From the NCBI RefSeq assembly GCF_039534085.1, contig NZ_BAAAUT010000001.1:124001-188000 (forward strand): DNA of 64,000 bases, read 5' to 3'. The notes under the pieces are model-generated. The model did no database searches. It saw only the letters and a list, made by a program, of their open reading frames with translations, and had not been told where the DNA came from. Both the position numbers and the translations under genes were made by a program. Source of the DNA: Planomonospora_B alba (GTDB taxonomy: Bacteria > Actinomycetota > Actinomycetes > Streptosporangiales > Streptosporangiaceae). This document shows positions 32,465 through 42,239 of the stretch, piece by piece; positions within the stretch are counted from its first letter, which is position 1, and the number at the start of each line of letters is the position of its first letter.

Positions 32465-33207
32465 TGGAGCGGATGGTCGGCAGGGTGCTCGTCATCGTCC
32501 CTACGTACAACGAGCGGGAGAACCTGCCGATGATCGTCCGGCGGGTGCGCGAGGCGGTGCCCGAGGCGCACCTGCTGGTCGCCGACGACGCCAGCCCCGA
32601 CGGCACCGGCGAGGTCGCCGACGGGCTGGCCGCCGCCGACGACCACGTCCACGTGCTGCACCGGCCGGGCAAGCAGGGCCTGGGCGCCGCCTACATCGCG
32701 GGGTTCCGCTGGGGCATGGCCGAGGGCTACGACGTGCTCGTGGAGATGGACGCCGACGGCTCCCACCAGCCCGAGGAGCTGCCCAAGCTGCTCCGGGCGC
32801 TGGCCGCCGGCGCCGACCTGGCCATCGGCTCGCGCTGGGTGCCCGGCGGCAAGGTGGTCAACTGGCCCGCCTCCCGGGAGTTCCTGTCCCGCGGCGCGAA
32901 CCTCTACAGCCGGATGATGCTCGGCTTCCCCGTCCGCGACGCCACCGCGGGCTTCCGCGCCTACCGCGCCTCGACCCTGGAGAAGATCGGCCTGGACGAC
33001 GTGGCGTCGCAGGGCTACTGCTTCCAGGTCGACCTGACGCTGCGCACGGTCCGGCACGGCCTGCGCGTCACCGAGGTGCCGATCACCTTCGTGGAGCGCA
33101 CCGTCGGCGCCAGCAAGATGAGCCGGGACATCATGGCCGAGGCGCTGTGGCGGATCACCCTGTGGGGGGTGACCGGCCTGCCCCGCAGGCTGCGGCGGCA
33201 GCGCTGA
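32461..33207 (+). CDS. ppm: Polyprenol monophosphomannose synthase
   Basis: 248 aa. GT-A family 2 fold: VIVPTYNERENLP at the N-terminus, DDASPDGTGEVAD, the DAD-type metal motif in EMDADGSHQPEELPKL, and GSRWVPGGKV. It transfers mannose from GDP-mannose to polyprenyl phosphate at the inner membrane leaflet. The start overlaps the lnt stop. There is no C-terminal membrane domain, so it should work together with Lnt, which in mycobacterial Ppm1 is the fused N-terminal domain. The product feeds lipoglycan and protein O-mannosylation. Confidence 0.95.
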   Translation: MMERMVGRVLVIVPTYNERENLPMIVRRVREAVPEAHLLVADDASPDGTGEVADGLAAADDHVHVLHRPGKQGLGAAYIAGFRWGMAEGYDVLVEMDADGSHQPEELPKLLRALAAGADLAIGSRWVPGGKVVNWPASREFLSRGANLYSRMMLGFPVRDATAGFRAYRASTLEKIGLDDVASQGYCFQVDLTLRTVRHGLRVTEVPITFVERTVGASKMSRDIMAEALWRITLWGVTGLPRRLRRQR

Positions 33208-33218
33208 CGCCCCGGCCC

Positions 33219-33237
33219 CGGTGCCGCGCGGGCACCG
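33219..33237 (+). terminator. Short hairpin after ppm
   Basis: CGGTGCC (33219-33225), 5-nt loop, GGCACCG (33231-33237), 11 nt after the ppm stop. Confidence 0.45.
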
Positions 33238-33377
33238 CCCGGCCTCCCGCGCCGCGTCCCGCCCGGTGCCCCGGACCGTGCCCGCGGGGCGCCGACCGGT
33301 GCCCGGCACCCGTGGTCGCGTAACGTTGCGGGTAGACCCAGGTGCGGGGTGGAGAACCCCCTCGGGGAGGTGGGATC

Positions 33378-35954
33378 GTGTCGGCGACGGATCGCATCCG
33401 CGACGCCCGGAGACTGCGGACGCTGCACGCCACCGGCCTGCTGGAGGCGGCCGAGGTCCCCCGGCTGGACCGGGTGACCCGCCTGGCGGTGCGATGGCTG
33501 GGGGTGTCGGCGGCGATGGTGTCGCTGGTCGACGCCGAGCGCCAGATAGTCGTCAGCGCGGCCGGGTCCGCCGCTCCCGGGCGCGACCGGCGGATCCCCC
33601 TGTCGCAGTCGCTGTGCCGGCACATCGTGGCGAACGACGCGCCGCTGACCGTGCCCGACGTGCGCGCCGACACGCGCTGGCGCGAGGTCGGGGCCGCCCG
33701 CGTCGGGCCGCTGGGCTCCTACGCCGGGATGCCGCTGCGGGCGGGACGCGGCCAGGTGCTGGGCACGCTGTGCGTGGTCGACGCCGAGCCCCGGCAGTGG
33801 AGCGGCGAGCAACTGGAGACGCTGGAGGACCTGGCCGCGCTGGCGGAGGCCGAGATCGAGGCGCGGCTGGCCCGGACCGGGCCCCGGCGGCCGGAGGACG
33901 AGAGCAGGTTCCTGCGGGCGCTGCTCGACAGCCTGGACGTCGGGGTCGACGCCTGCGACGCCGAGGGGCAGGTGATCTTCACCAACCTGCCGCTGCGGGA
34001 GATCCGTACCTGGGGACCCCACGCCCACGCCCTGGACGCGGGGGACGCCTTCCAGGTCTTCGCCGCCGACGGGCGCACCCCGCTGCGCGGCGACCGGGTG
34101 CCGCTGGCGCGGGTCCTGGCCGGCGAGCGGATCGACGGCGAGGAGGTCGTCGCCCGCCCTCCGGGCGTCGAACCGCGCCGGTTCGCCGTCACCGGCCGGC
34201 CGATCGAGGCCGACGACGGACGCACCCTGGGCGCGGTGGTGACCCTGCACGACATCACCGCCGCCCGCCGGGCCGAGACGCTGCGCTCGGCCCAGCACGC
34301 GGTGGTGGAGGTCCTGGCCGACGCCGCCTCCACCCAGGAGGCCGCCGTCGGCGTGGCCGCCGCGGTCACCGAGGCGCTCGGCTGGACCTACGGCGAGTAC
34401 TGGCAGGTCGACCCCGGCGGGGAGTCCATCACCTCCATCGCTTTCTGGAGCAGGCCCGGACGGGACCTGACGGCCTTCACCGCCGGCCAGCCGACCTCGT
34501 TCGCCCGGGGGCAGGACCTGCCCGGACTGGCCTGGGAGCGCGGGGAGCCGGTCTGGATCGGCGACATGGCGGCCGAACCGCGTGACTTCTCCCGGCTGCA
34601 GGGCGCGCTGCGGGCCGGTCTGCGCTCGGCGATGGCCCTGCCGGTGCGCAGCGGCGACCAGGTGCTGGGCGTGCTGATCTTCGGCGCGGACCACCCCCAG
34701 CAGCCCGACCGCGATCTGGTCGACCTGCTGGACGGCGTCTGCGCCCACATCGGCCGGTACATGGAGCGCCGCCGCGCCGAGGAGCTCAGCGTGGCCCTGG
34801 CCGAGAGCCGCCGCCAGTTCGACCAGATCGTCAACCAGCTCACCGACAAGATCTGGACCGTCGAGATCCGCCCCGACGGCACGGCCCGCCCGATCTACGT
34901 CAACACCGAGCACACCACCGTGTTCGGCGGACGGCTGCGCCTCGGCCCCGACGACGACTTCATCGCCGTCATGCTCCGGCTCGTCCACCCCGACGACCAC
35001 GACGCCTTCCACGCCTACTGCGCCGAGCTCGTCTCCGGCCGCCGGGCGCAGCTGGAGTACCGGCTCATCGGCCTGGACGGCGTCACCCGCTGGATCTGGA
35101 CCCGGGGCGTGCCCCGCCGCGAGGGGGAGCGGCTGCTGGTCGACGGCATCTCCACGGACGTCACCGGGCACCACGAGATCGCCGAGGAGCGGGAGCGCCT
35201 GCTCGCCCAGCGCCAGCAGCAGGTCGACCGGCTGCGGGAGCTGGACGCGATGAAGGACGACCTGATGGCGATGGCCAGCCACGAGCTGCGCAGCCCCATC
35301 AGCGTCATCCGCAGCTACGCCGAGATGCTGCGCGAGGCCCCCGAGCTGCCCGAGGACTACCGGACCTTCATCGAGGTCATCGACCGCAAGAGCGACCACC
35401 TGCAGCACCTGGTGGACGACCTGCTGGACCTGGCCCGCCTGGAGTCCGGCCGGGTGAGCATCGACGCGCGCACGGTGTGGCTGACCCGCCTGGTCCGCCA
35501 GGCCGTCGACGAGCACCGGGCGGCCGCCCGGGCCAGGCGGATCGACCTGACCGCCGACCTCCCCCACCACCTGCACGTGCACGCCGACCCGGTGCGGCTG
35601 CGCCAGGTGATGGACAACCTGCTGTCGAACGCGGTCAAGTACACGCCCGACGGCGGCACCGTCACCGTCACCGGCGAGCACCGGCGCGGCGGTGACGGGC
35701 GCGGGGGCACGGTCGCGGTGACCGTCGCCGACAGCGGCATCGGCATCCCGGCCGACCAGTACGATCAGCTGTTCACCCGGTTCTTCCGGGCCTCCACCGC
35801 CCGCCGGGCCGGGATCAAGGGCACCGGGCTGGGACTGGCCGTCACCAAGGCGATCGTGGAGGCCCACGGCGGCACCGTCACCGCCGCACCGCGCGAGGGC
35901 GGGGGCACCGCCTTCACGGTGTGCCTGCCGGCCGACCCCTCGGCGCCGGGCTGA
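33378..35954 (+). CDS. Multi-sensor histidine kinase (GAF-PAS-GAF-PAS-HisKA-HATPase)
   Basis: 858 aa from GTG 33378 (GGAGGTGG upstream). The order of domains is a GAF (about 15-170), a PAS-like domain (about 185-295), a second GAF (about 310-465), a PAS/PAC (about 480-605), then HisKA with H-box SHELRSPISVIRSY and HATPase with N-box MDNLLSNAVKYTPDGG and G-boxes DSGIGIP and GTGLGLAVTKAIVE. There is no membrane span or signal peptide, so it senses cytoplasmic cues. No response regulator gene is adjacent; it is an orphan kinase. GAF ligands cannot be inferred. Confidence 0.92.
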   Translation: MSATDRIRDARRLRTLHATGLLEAAEVPRLDRVTRLAVRWLGVSAAMVSLVDAERQIVVSAAGSAAPGRDRRIPLSQSLCRHIVANDAPLTVPDVRADTRWREVGAARVGPLGSYAGMPLRAGRGQVLGTLCVVDAEPRQWSGEQLETLEDLAALAEAEIEARLARTGPRRPEDESRFLRALLDSLDVGVDACDAEGQVIFTNLPLREIRTWGPHAHALDAGDAFQVFAADGRTPLRGDRVPLARVLAGERIDGEEVVARPPGVEPRRFAVTGRPIEADDGRTLGAVVTLHDITAARRAETLRSAQHAVVEVLADAASTQEAAVGVAAAVTEALGWTYGEYWQVDPGGESITSIAFWSRPGRDLTAFTAGQPTSFARGQDLPGLAWERGEPVWIGDMAAEPRDFSRLQGALRAGLRSAMALPVRSGDQVLGVLIFGADHPQQPDRDLVDLLDGVCAHIGRYMERRRAEELSVALAESRRQFDQIVNQLTDKIWTVEIRPDGTARPIYVNTEHTTVFGGRLRLGPDDDFIAVMLRLVHPDDHDAFHAYCAELVSGRRAQLEYRLIGLDGVTRWIWTRGVPRREGERLLVDGISTDVTGHHEIAEERERLLAQRQQQVDRLRELDAMKDDLMAMASHELRSPISVIRSYAEMLREAPELPEDYRTFIEVIDRKSDHLQHLVDDLLDLARLESGRVSIDARTVWLTRLVRQAVDEHRAAARARRIDLTADLPHHLHVHADPVRLRQVMDNLLSNAVKYTPDGGTVTVTGEHRRGGDGRGGTVAVTVADSGIGIPADQYDQLFTRFFRASTARRAGIKGTGLGLAVTKAIVEAHGGTVTAAPREGGGTAFTVCLPADPSAPG

Positions 35955-36123
35955 ACCCGGCTCGGTCTCCGCGCCGGTCGGGGATCCCGTTCCGGACGTT
36001 TCCGGCGCGCCGCTTCGAGGAACGTACAGGAGCGACCTCGCAGGTCATGTACCGGCAGCCGGAGGGCCCGTCCCTCCGCTGACACCATGGAGAGCGTCCC
36101 CCCGACTCTTGAGAGAAGGGGCC

Positions 36124-36552
36124 ATGACGGAAACCGCTCAGACGACCCGGCGATCACGTGAGCGTGCGCAGTCCAGATCCGGTACGGCCGCCGGGCGCAA
36201 GCCCGCCGCGGCGAAGCCCGTGCAGTCCGTGGACCCCGTGGAGCTCGCGGGGAACGGGCACGCCGACCGGCCGCTCACCCTGACGCTTCCCATGATCACC
36301 TTGCAGTTCCGGCCTCCGCAGGTCACCGGGCGGGAGATCGGCCAGGTCCTCGGCATCGCCCGCTCCTTCCTCCCGCCGCGCGAGCGCCTGGCCTACTACG
36401 GCGGGCTCGGCGCGCTGGCGGCGTTCGGGCTCCTGGAGTGGCCGGTGGCCGCCGCGATCGGCGTCGGGACGGTAATCGCCCAGCGCTCCCGCGGAGGAGG
36501 CGGGGAGGAGTCCCGGGCGCGGGCGGACGGCGGGGGACGCGCCTCCGCCTGA
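36124..36552 (+). CDS. Small membrane-anchored protein next to the P-type ATPase
   Basis: 142 aa. A positively charged, Arg/Ser-rich N-terminus (TTRRSRERAQSRSG) is followed by a segment of about 20 residues, PLTLTLPMITLQFRPPQVTG, and one hydrophobic helix (YYGGLGALAAFGLLEWPVAA) then a Gly/Arg tail. I do not recognise the family. It directly precedes the giant P-type ATPase gene and is likely co-transcribed, perhaps as an accessory subunit; that role is inference. The ATG at 36124 has GAGAGAAGGGG upstream. Confidence 0.65.
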   Translation: MTETAQTTRRSRERAQSRSGTAAGRKPAAAKPVQSVDPVELAGNGHADRPLTLTLPMITLQFRPPQVTGREIGQVLGIARSFLPPRERLAYYGGLGALAAFGLLEWPVAAAIGVGTVIAQRSRGGGGEESRARADGGGRASA

Positions 36553-36575
36553 CCGCCTCCGCCCGGCCCGGACCC

Positions 36576-36650
36576 CGGTCCGCCCGGCCGTTCCCGCCGC
36601 CGGTCCGCCCGGCCGTTCCCGCCGCCGGTCCGCCCGGCCGTTCCCGCCGC
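36576..36650. repeat. Three perfect 25-bp tandem repeats
   Basis: The unit runs from CGGTCCGCC to CCCGCCGC and is repeated without change at 36576-36600, 36601-36625 and 36626-36650, in the 124-bp gap between the small membrane gene and the P-type ATPase start. Confidence 0.92.
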
Positions 36651-36676
36651 TCGATCCAGGCCCGCTGGAGAGGTGA

Positions 36677-39600
36677 ATGTTGCTGTCACGGTTGCTCGTG
36701 ATCTCCACCGACGTGCTCCGGGACGTCCTGCCGGACTGCCTCGCGGGCACGCTGCCGCGTACCCGCAGGGTGCGGCCCTGCCCCGGAGGGATCCGGATCG
36801 ACCTGCACGCGATCGGCCGCCCGGGCACGGAGCGGGCGGCGCGTCGGCTCGAGGCGCGGCTGCGCGCGCTGGACGGGGTGGAGCGGGCGGAGGTCAACGG
36901 CGCCCTCGGCTGCGTCTTCGTCTCCGGACGCGAGGACCCGGCCGGTCACGGCGAACTGCTGGCGGTCGTCGCCGAGTTCGACGCCGGGCCCGGCACGGAG
37001 ACCGGCACGGCCGGTACGGGGCCGGGGACGGCGCCCGGCCGGGAGCGCGGCCCGGAGGCCGGCGAGGCGGAGGCGGGCGGTCCCGGCGCGGCGGACGGCG
37101 CGGTGTCCGGGGCGGCGGACGCGGCGGCCGCCTCCGGCCCGGGCGGGGAGGCGGACGGCGGGAGCGGTGGGGACCGGGCCCCGCACCACCCGCCGCACCA
37201 CCCGCCGGTCCGCCTGGCGGAGCGGCACGCGCGCGCCGCGCTCCGGCTCTGCGCGGACGCGGCCGGGATCGGGCTGGCGCTGGCCGGGAAGGCGGCGCGG
37301 CTGCCGAGGCTCTCCCCGGTGGTGCCGGCCCTGCTGCACCTGGCGGACTCCACTCCGGCCCTGCGCCAGGAGCTGAACCGCCGGATCGGCCGCTCCGCCG
37401 CCGACACGCTGTTCACCGCCGGGCACGTCGTCGGCCAGACGCTCGCGCTGAGCCCTTCCGCGCTGCTCGTCCACGCGGCGGGGTCGCTCGTCCACTACGC
37501 CGAGGCGCGCGCCGTGCGGGCGGCCTGGCGGCGCCTGGAGCAGGAGCTGGCCCGCACCCGGGGCGCCTACCGCCACATCAGCAAGCCGGTCCGGCCGCGC
37601 CCCGTCCCGCTGCCCGGCGGCCCGATCGAGCGGTACGCGGACGTCGCGAGCCCGGCGACGGTGGGGGCCTACGCGCTGACCAGGTCCTTCAGCCGCAGCG
37701 CCCGCCGCGGCCACGCCATGATGGTCGCGGCCACGCCCAAGCAGGCGAAGCTGGGCCGGCGGGCGTTCGCGGGCGCGGTCGGGCGCGCCCTGGCGCGGCG
37801 CGGCTCGGTGGTGCTCGACCCGCACGCCCTGCGCCGCCTCGACCGCGTCGACACGGTCGTCCTCGACGCCGAGGTCCTGCTCACGGGCGCCTGGACGGTC
37901 GACCGCGTCCTGCGCCCCGCCGACGGCGCCGCGGGCGCGGGCGGGACGGGCGGCGCGGACGGGGCGGGCGAGGTGGACGCCGACACGCTGTACGCGCGGC
38001 TGCACGCCCTCATCGACCCCGCCGACCCCACCGCGCACCGGCGGGACGGGGAGTGGGCCGTCGGGCCGCTGACCCGGCTGCCCGGTCCGCAGGCGGCCGA
38101 GGGGCACGCCTGGCGCGCCCAGGGGCTGCGGGCCGTGGGACTGACCCGGCGCGGCGAGCTGGTCGCCGTGGCCGCCCTGGCCCGGGAGACGGACCCGCTG
38201 GCCGAGGCGGTCGTCGCGGCGGCCAAGGCCGCCGGCACCGTGCTGCTCTCGGGCGGGGACCGGGGCCTGGCCGCGCGGTTCGGCGTCGGCCGGACCGCCT
38301 CCGGCGGCGCCCGGCTCGCCGCCGCGGTCCACGCGCTCCAGGCCGAGGGCCGCGCCGTCGCCGTGGTCTCGCGGGGCCTGGCCAGGGCGCTGGCCCAGGC
38401 GGACCTGGGCGTCGGGGTGACGGACGGATCCGGCCGGGTGCCGTGGGAGGCGGACGTGGTCGGCGACCTCGCCGGCGCCCACCTGCTGTTGAGCTGCCTG
38501 CCCCGGGCGCGGAGGGCGAGCCGGCGCAGCGTGCGGCTGGGCGCCGCCGGGGCGGGCATCGGCGCGCTCGTGGCGGTCGCCGGGCCGGAGGCGGCGGCAC
38601 CGGCCCGGGCGCACCTGGTGAGCAACTGCGTCTCGCTGGCCGCGCTCGCCCTGGGCGAGCTGTCGGGCCGCGCCGCCGGACGCGCGCCGTCCCCGGTCCG
38701 CGCCGACGGCACCCCCTGGTACGCGATGACGGCCGACGACGTCCTGGCCCGGCTGGACTCCTCGCCCGACGGGATCGCCGAGACGGACGCCGCCGGGCGG
38801 CGGGCCGGGACGGGGACGGAGGAGGCCGGGACGCCGCGCCGGTCCCTGGTCCGCGCCTCCGCCGAGGAGCTGGCCAACCCGCTGACCCCCGTGCTGGCGG
38901 CGGGGGCGGGCATGTCCGCGCTGATCGGCTCGGTGCTGGACGCGGTCCTGATCGGCGGGGTGACGGTCGTCAGCGCGCTCGTGGGCGGCGCGCAGCGGCT
39001 CCGGGCGGAGGGGGCGCTGCGCAGCCTGACCGAGGCATCCTCGATCCGGGTGCGGCTCCGCCGGCCCGGCGGGGACACACAGACCACCGCCACGGAGCTG
39101 GTCCCGGGGGACGTGGTCGAACTGCACGCCGGCGACGCCGTACCGGCCGACTGCCGCGTGCTGGAGGCGGTGGGCCTCGAACTCGACGAGTCGCCGCTCA
39201 CCGGCGAGTCGCAGCCGGTACTGAAGACCGCGGCGCCCACGATGGCCTCGGCCGTCGCGGAGCGCAGCTGCATGCTCTACCAGGGCACGACCGTGGCCGC
39301 GGGGAGCGGGCGCGCCGTGGTCGTCGCGACGGGCGAGGCGACCGAGGCGGGCCGGGGGGCCCGGCTGGCCGCCGGGCCGCGCCCGCCGACCGGGGTGGAG
39401 CTGCGGCTGCGCGCGCTGGGCCGGCGGATCCTGCCGCTGTCGATCGGCTCCGGCCTCGCCCTGCTGGCCGTGGACCTGCTCCGCGGCCGCTCGCTGGCGG
39501 CGGGACTCGTGCCCGCGGTGAGCCTGGCCGTGGCGGCCGTGCCCGAGGGGCTGCCCTTCATCGCCACGGTCGCGGAGCTGGCCGCCGCGCGGCGGCTGTC

Positions 39601-41329
39601 CAAGCGGGCCGCGCTGGTGCGCAACCCCTCCACCATCGAGGCCCTGGGCCGGGTGAACGTGCTGTGCTTCGACAAGACCGGGACGCTCACCGAGGGGCGC
39701 ATCAGCCTGGGCCGCGTCTCGGACGGGCGCGGCGCGCACCCCGCGGGGGCGCTCCCGCCCGGGCTGCGGCCGGTCGTCGCCGCGGCGCTGCGCGCCGGCC
39801 CCGGATCCGGTGCCGGCCTGGCCCACGCCACGGACCGCGCCATCGTGGAGGGCGCCCGCCTGCTCGGCGTGACCGCCCGGGAGGGGGCGGACGGCTGGTG
39901 GCGGATCGCCGAGCTGCCGTTCGAGCCGGGACGGGGCTACCACGCCGTGCTCGGCGCGAGCGGCCCGGACCGCCTGCTGAGCGTCAAGGGCGCCCCGGAG
40001 ACCGTGCTCGCCCGCTGCACGGCGGTGCGCCGCGGCGAGCGGACGGAACCCCTGGACGAGGAGGCCAGGCTGGGACTGGAGCGGGAGATGGACGCCCTCG
40101 CCCGGCAGGGGTACCGGGTGCTCGCGGTGGCGCAGCGGCCCGCCTCCGGGCGGGGCGATCTCGACGAGAGCCGCATCGGCGGGCTCTGCTTCCTCGGCTT
40201 CCTCGGCCTGGCCGATCCCGTACGGCCCACCGCCGCGCGCAGCGTGGCCCGCCTGACGAGGTCCGGCGTCCGGGTCGTCATGGTCACCGGCGACCACCCG
40301 AGCACCGCCGAGGCGATCGCCGCCGAGCTCGGCGTGCTGGACGGCCGGCGGGTCATGACGGGTCCCGAGCTCGATGACATCGACGACGACGTCCTGGCCA
40401 AGGTGCTGCCCGAGGTCGCGGTGTTCGCGCGGGCCACCCCGGCGCACAAGACGCGGATCGTCTCCTGCCTGCGCGGGGCGGGGGAGACCGTGGCGGTCAC
40501 CGGTGACGGCGCCAACGACGCCCCGGCGATCCGCGCCGCGGACGTCGGCATCGCCCTGGGCTCCCGCGCCACGCCCGCCGCCCGGGCGGCCGCGGACGTC
40601 GTGGTGACCGACGACCGCATCGAGACGATCGTCGACGCGATCGTCGAGGGCAGGTCCATGTGGAGCTCGGTCCGCGACTCCCTGGGCATCCTGCTGGGCG
40701 GCAACATCGGCGAGATCGCCTTCACCGTCGGGTCCAACCTGCTCACCGGGCGCAGCGCGCTGAACGCCCGGCAGCTGCTCCTGGTCAACCTGCTGACCGA
40801 CATGGTGCCCGCCATGGCGGTGGCGGTCCGGCCGCCCGCCGCGGCCAGCCCGGAGAAGCTGCTCGCCGAGGGGCCGGAGAACTCGCTCGGCGCCTCCCTG
40901 ACCCGGGACATCTACCTGCGCGCCGCAACCACGACGGCGGCGGCCTCGGCCGCCTGGCTCGCGGGGCGGCTGACCGGCACCCGGGGGAGGGCGGACACGA
41001 TCGGGCTGGTCGCCCTGGTCTCGGCGCAGCTGATGCAGACCCTCGCCAAGGGCGGGCGGGACCCGGTGGTCGCGCTCGCGGTCCTGGCCTCGCTCGCGGC
41101 CCTGGCCTGCATCGTCTCGCTCCCCGGCGTCAGCCGGTTTTTCGGGTCCCGTCCCCTGGGCCCCGTGGGATGGTCCATCGGCCTCGGCAGCGCCACGGCC
41201 GCCACGCTCCTGGGCATGGCGGCGGAGCCGCTGCTGCGGCGCTCCCCGCTCCCGGCGCTCCGGGAGGACCCGCGGTCTCCGGCTCACCGCCGCCAGGACT
41301 CCCCGTCCCCGGCCCGTCAGGAGGGATGA
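36677..41329 (+). CDS. Giant CtpI-like P-type cation-transporting ATPase
   Basis: 1550 aa, about twice the usual P-type length; mycobacterial CtpI has the same size class. The N-terminal 90 residues include an HMA-like fold (IDLHAIGRPGTERAARRLEA) without CxxC. A Gly/Ala/Pro low-complexity linker follows (about 100-175), then a degenerate half without catalytic Asp. The second half is a complete pump: actuator LTGESQPV, phosphorylated Asp999 in CFDKTGTLTEG, nucleotide-binding KGAPETVLARC, hinge VTGDGANDAPAIRAADVG. The transported ion is unknown. It is preceded by the small membrane protein and the 25-bp repeats. Confidence 0.9.
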   Translation: MLLSRLLVISTDVLRDVLPDCLAGTLPRTRRVRPCPGGIRIDLHAIGRPGTERAARRLEARLRALDGVERAEVNGALGCVFVSGREDPAGHGELLAVVAEFDAGPGTETGTAGTGPGTAPGRERGPEAGEAEAGGPGAADGAVSGAADAAAASGPGGEADGGSGGDRAPHHPPHHPPVRLAERHARAALRLCADAAGIGLALAGKAARLPRLSPVVPALLHLADSTPALRQELNRRIGRSAADTLFTAGHVVGQTLALSPSALLVHAAGSLVHYAEARAVRAAWRRLEQELARTRGAYRHISKPVRPRPVPLPGGPIERYADVASPATVGAYALTRSFSRSARRGHAMMVAATPKQAKLGRRAFAGAVGRALARRGSVVLDPHALRRLDRVDTVVLDAEVLLTGAWTVDRVLRPADGAAGAGGTGGADGAGEVDADTLYARLHALIDPADPTAHRRDGEWAVGPLTRLPGPQAAEGHAWRAQGLRAVGLTRRGELVAVAALARETDPLAEAVVAAAKAAGTVLLSGGDRGLAARFGVGRTASGGARLAAAVHALQAEGRAVAVVSRGLARALAQADLGVGVTDGSGRVPWEADVVGDLAGAHLLLSCLPRARRASRRSVRLGAAGAGIGALVAVAGPEAAAPARAHLVSNCVSLAALALGELSGRAAGRAPSPVRADGTPWYAMTADDVLARLDSSPDGIAETDAAGRRAGTGTEEAGTPRRSLVRASAEELANPLTPVLAAGAGMSALIGSVLDAVLIGGVTVVSALVGGAQRLRAEGALRSLTEASSIRVRLRRPGGDTQTTATELVPGDVVELHAGDAVPADCRVLEAVGLELDESPLTGESQPVLKTAAPTMASAVAERSCMLYQGTTVAAGSGRAVVVATGEATEAGRGARLAAGPRPPTGVELRLRALGRRILPLSIGSGLALLAVDLLRGRSLAAGLVPAVSLAVAAVPEGLPFIATVAELAAARRLSKRAALVRNPSTIEALGRVNVLCFDKTGTLTEGRISLGRVSDGRGAHPAGALPPGLRPVVAAALRAGPGSGAGLAHATDRAIVEGARLLGVTAREGADGWWRIAELPFEPGRGYHAVLGASGPDRLLSVKGAPETVLARCTAVRRGERTEPLDEEARLGLEREMDALARQGYRVLAVAQRPASGRGDLDESRIGGLCFLGFLGLADPVRPTAARSVARLTRSGVRVVMVTGDHPSTAEAIAAELGVLDGRRVMTGPELDDIDDDVLAKVLPEVAVFARATPAHKTRIVSCLRGAGETVAVTGDGANDAPAIRAADVGIALGSRATPAARAAADVVVTDDRIETIVDAIVEGRSMWSSVRDSLGILLGGNIGEIAFTVGSNLLTGRSALNARQLLLVNLLTDMVPAMAVAVRPPAAASPEKLLAEGPENSLGASLTRDIYLRAATTTAAASAAWLAGRLTGTRGRADTIGLVALVSAQLMQTLAKGGRDPVVALAVLASLAALACIVSLPGVSRFFGSRPLGPVGWSIGLGSATAATLLGMAAEPLLRRSPLPALREDPRSPAHRRQDSPSPARQEG

Positions 41330-41399
41330 GAGCAGAGAGCTTCACCGGACCTACTCAGAGAACCCAGCCTCAAGCGGCTTATATCCCTTTGGGGTCGTC

Positions 41400-41525
41400 A
41401 TGGACAATTTCTTCACATCCTTTCTCAGCAAAGCCGCCGTCATCGTGCTCGAAGTGCTCACCATGCGGCTGGTCGAGGCCCTCATCGCCGCGGTGATGCG
41501 CCGCCTCGGCTCGCACCCCGCCTGA
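41400..41525 (+). CDS. 41-aa hypothetical protein
   Basis: ATG 41400 to TGA 41523-41525. MDNFFTSFLSKAAVIVLEVL begins an amphipathic/hydrophobic peptide that ends in Arg-rich AVMRRLGSHPA. It has GGGG 5 nt before the start and lies in AT-richer DNA than its neighbours. No family is recognised. A single membrane-associated helix is likely. Confidence 0.5.
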   Translation: MDNFFTSFLSKAAVIVLEVLTMRLVEALIAAVMRRLGSHPA

Positions 41526-41615
41526 CTCCTCGCGGCGCTTCCGCCCCTCCGCGGAACGCGGAGGGCCCCGCGGACGTTGTCACTGTCGTACGGCGTCCGT
41601 GCGAGTGAGGAAACG

Positions 41616-42182
41616 ATGCGCCTTCTACTCTTCCTGGCCTTCCTGGTCGTCCCGGTTCTGGAGATCTGGGTCCTGATCCAGGTCGGCGAGGTCATCGGCG
41701 GCCCGCTCACGGTCGCCCTGCTGATCGCCGGCGGCCTCCTCGGCTCCTGGCTCGTCCGCCGCGAGGGCCGCAGGGCCTGGCGGGACCTGCAGGCCGCGCT
41801 GCAGGGCGGCAGGATGCCCGACCGCGAGCTCGCCGACGGCGCCATGATCGTCGCGGGCGGCACCCTGCTGCTCACCCCGGGCTTCATCAGCGACATCGCC
41901 GGATTCCTGCTCGTGCTGCCCGTCACCCGGCCGCTGATGCGCAGGCTCGGCGCCTGGTTCTTCGCCCGCCGCCTCCGCGCCCTCGCCGCTCGGGCCGCCG
42001 CCGACCCCGGTCTCGGCGCGGCGTTCGGCCCGATGGGGGCGGGCTCCCCGTTCGACCCCTTCGAGGCGGCGGCGCGCGGCCGTACCGGCGGCCGCGGTCC
42101 CGTCATCCACGGCGAGGTCGTCCGCGACGAGCCGGCGGGCCCGGCCGCCCGCGACTCCGGGCGCGACCTCCCCGCCGGCTGA
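41616..42182 (+). CDS. FxsA family membrane protein
   Basis: 188 aa from ATG 41616 (GTGAGG upstream). The conserved FxsA core LLLFLAFLVVPVLEIWVLIQ, the LVRREGRRAWRDLQAALQGG loop and GTLLLTPGFISDIAGFLLVLP are all present, giving about four membrane spans. FxsA overproduction in E. coli relieves phage T7 exclusion; its native job is unknown. The C-terminal 70 residues are a Gly/Ala-rich cytoplasmic extension. Confidence 0.9.
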   Translation: MRLLLFLAFLVVPVLEIWVLIQVGEVIGGPLTVALLIAGGLLGSWLVRREGRRAWRDLQAALQGGRMPDRELADGAMIVAGGTLLLTPGFISDIAGFLLVLPVTRPLMRRLGAWFFARRLRALAARAAADPGLGAAFGPMGAGSPFDPFEAAARGRTGGRGPVIHGEVVRDEPAGPAARDSGRDLPAG

Positions 42183-42239
42183 CCCGCGCCGGCGGCCGCA
42201 GTCCGCTTCCGTCCGCCGCCGGAGCCTCCGGGGAGGCCA

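Noticed and set aside
36686..41287. 1533-codon minus-strand frame opposite the P-type ATPase
   Set aside because: Pure shadow of a GC-rich gene: Gly/Arg/His/Gln-rich and no domain.
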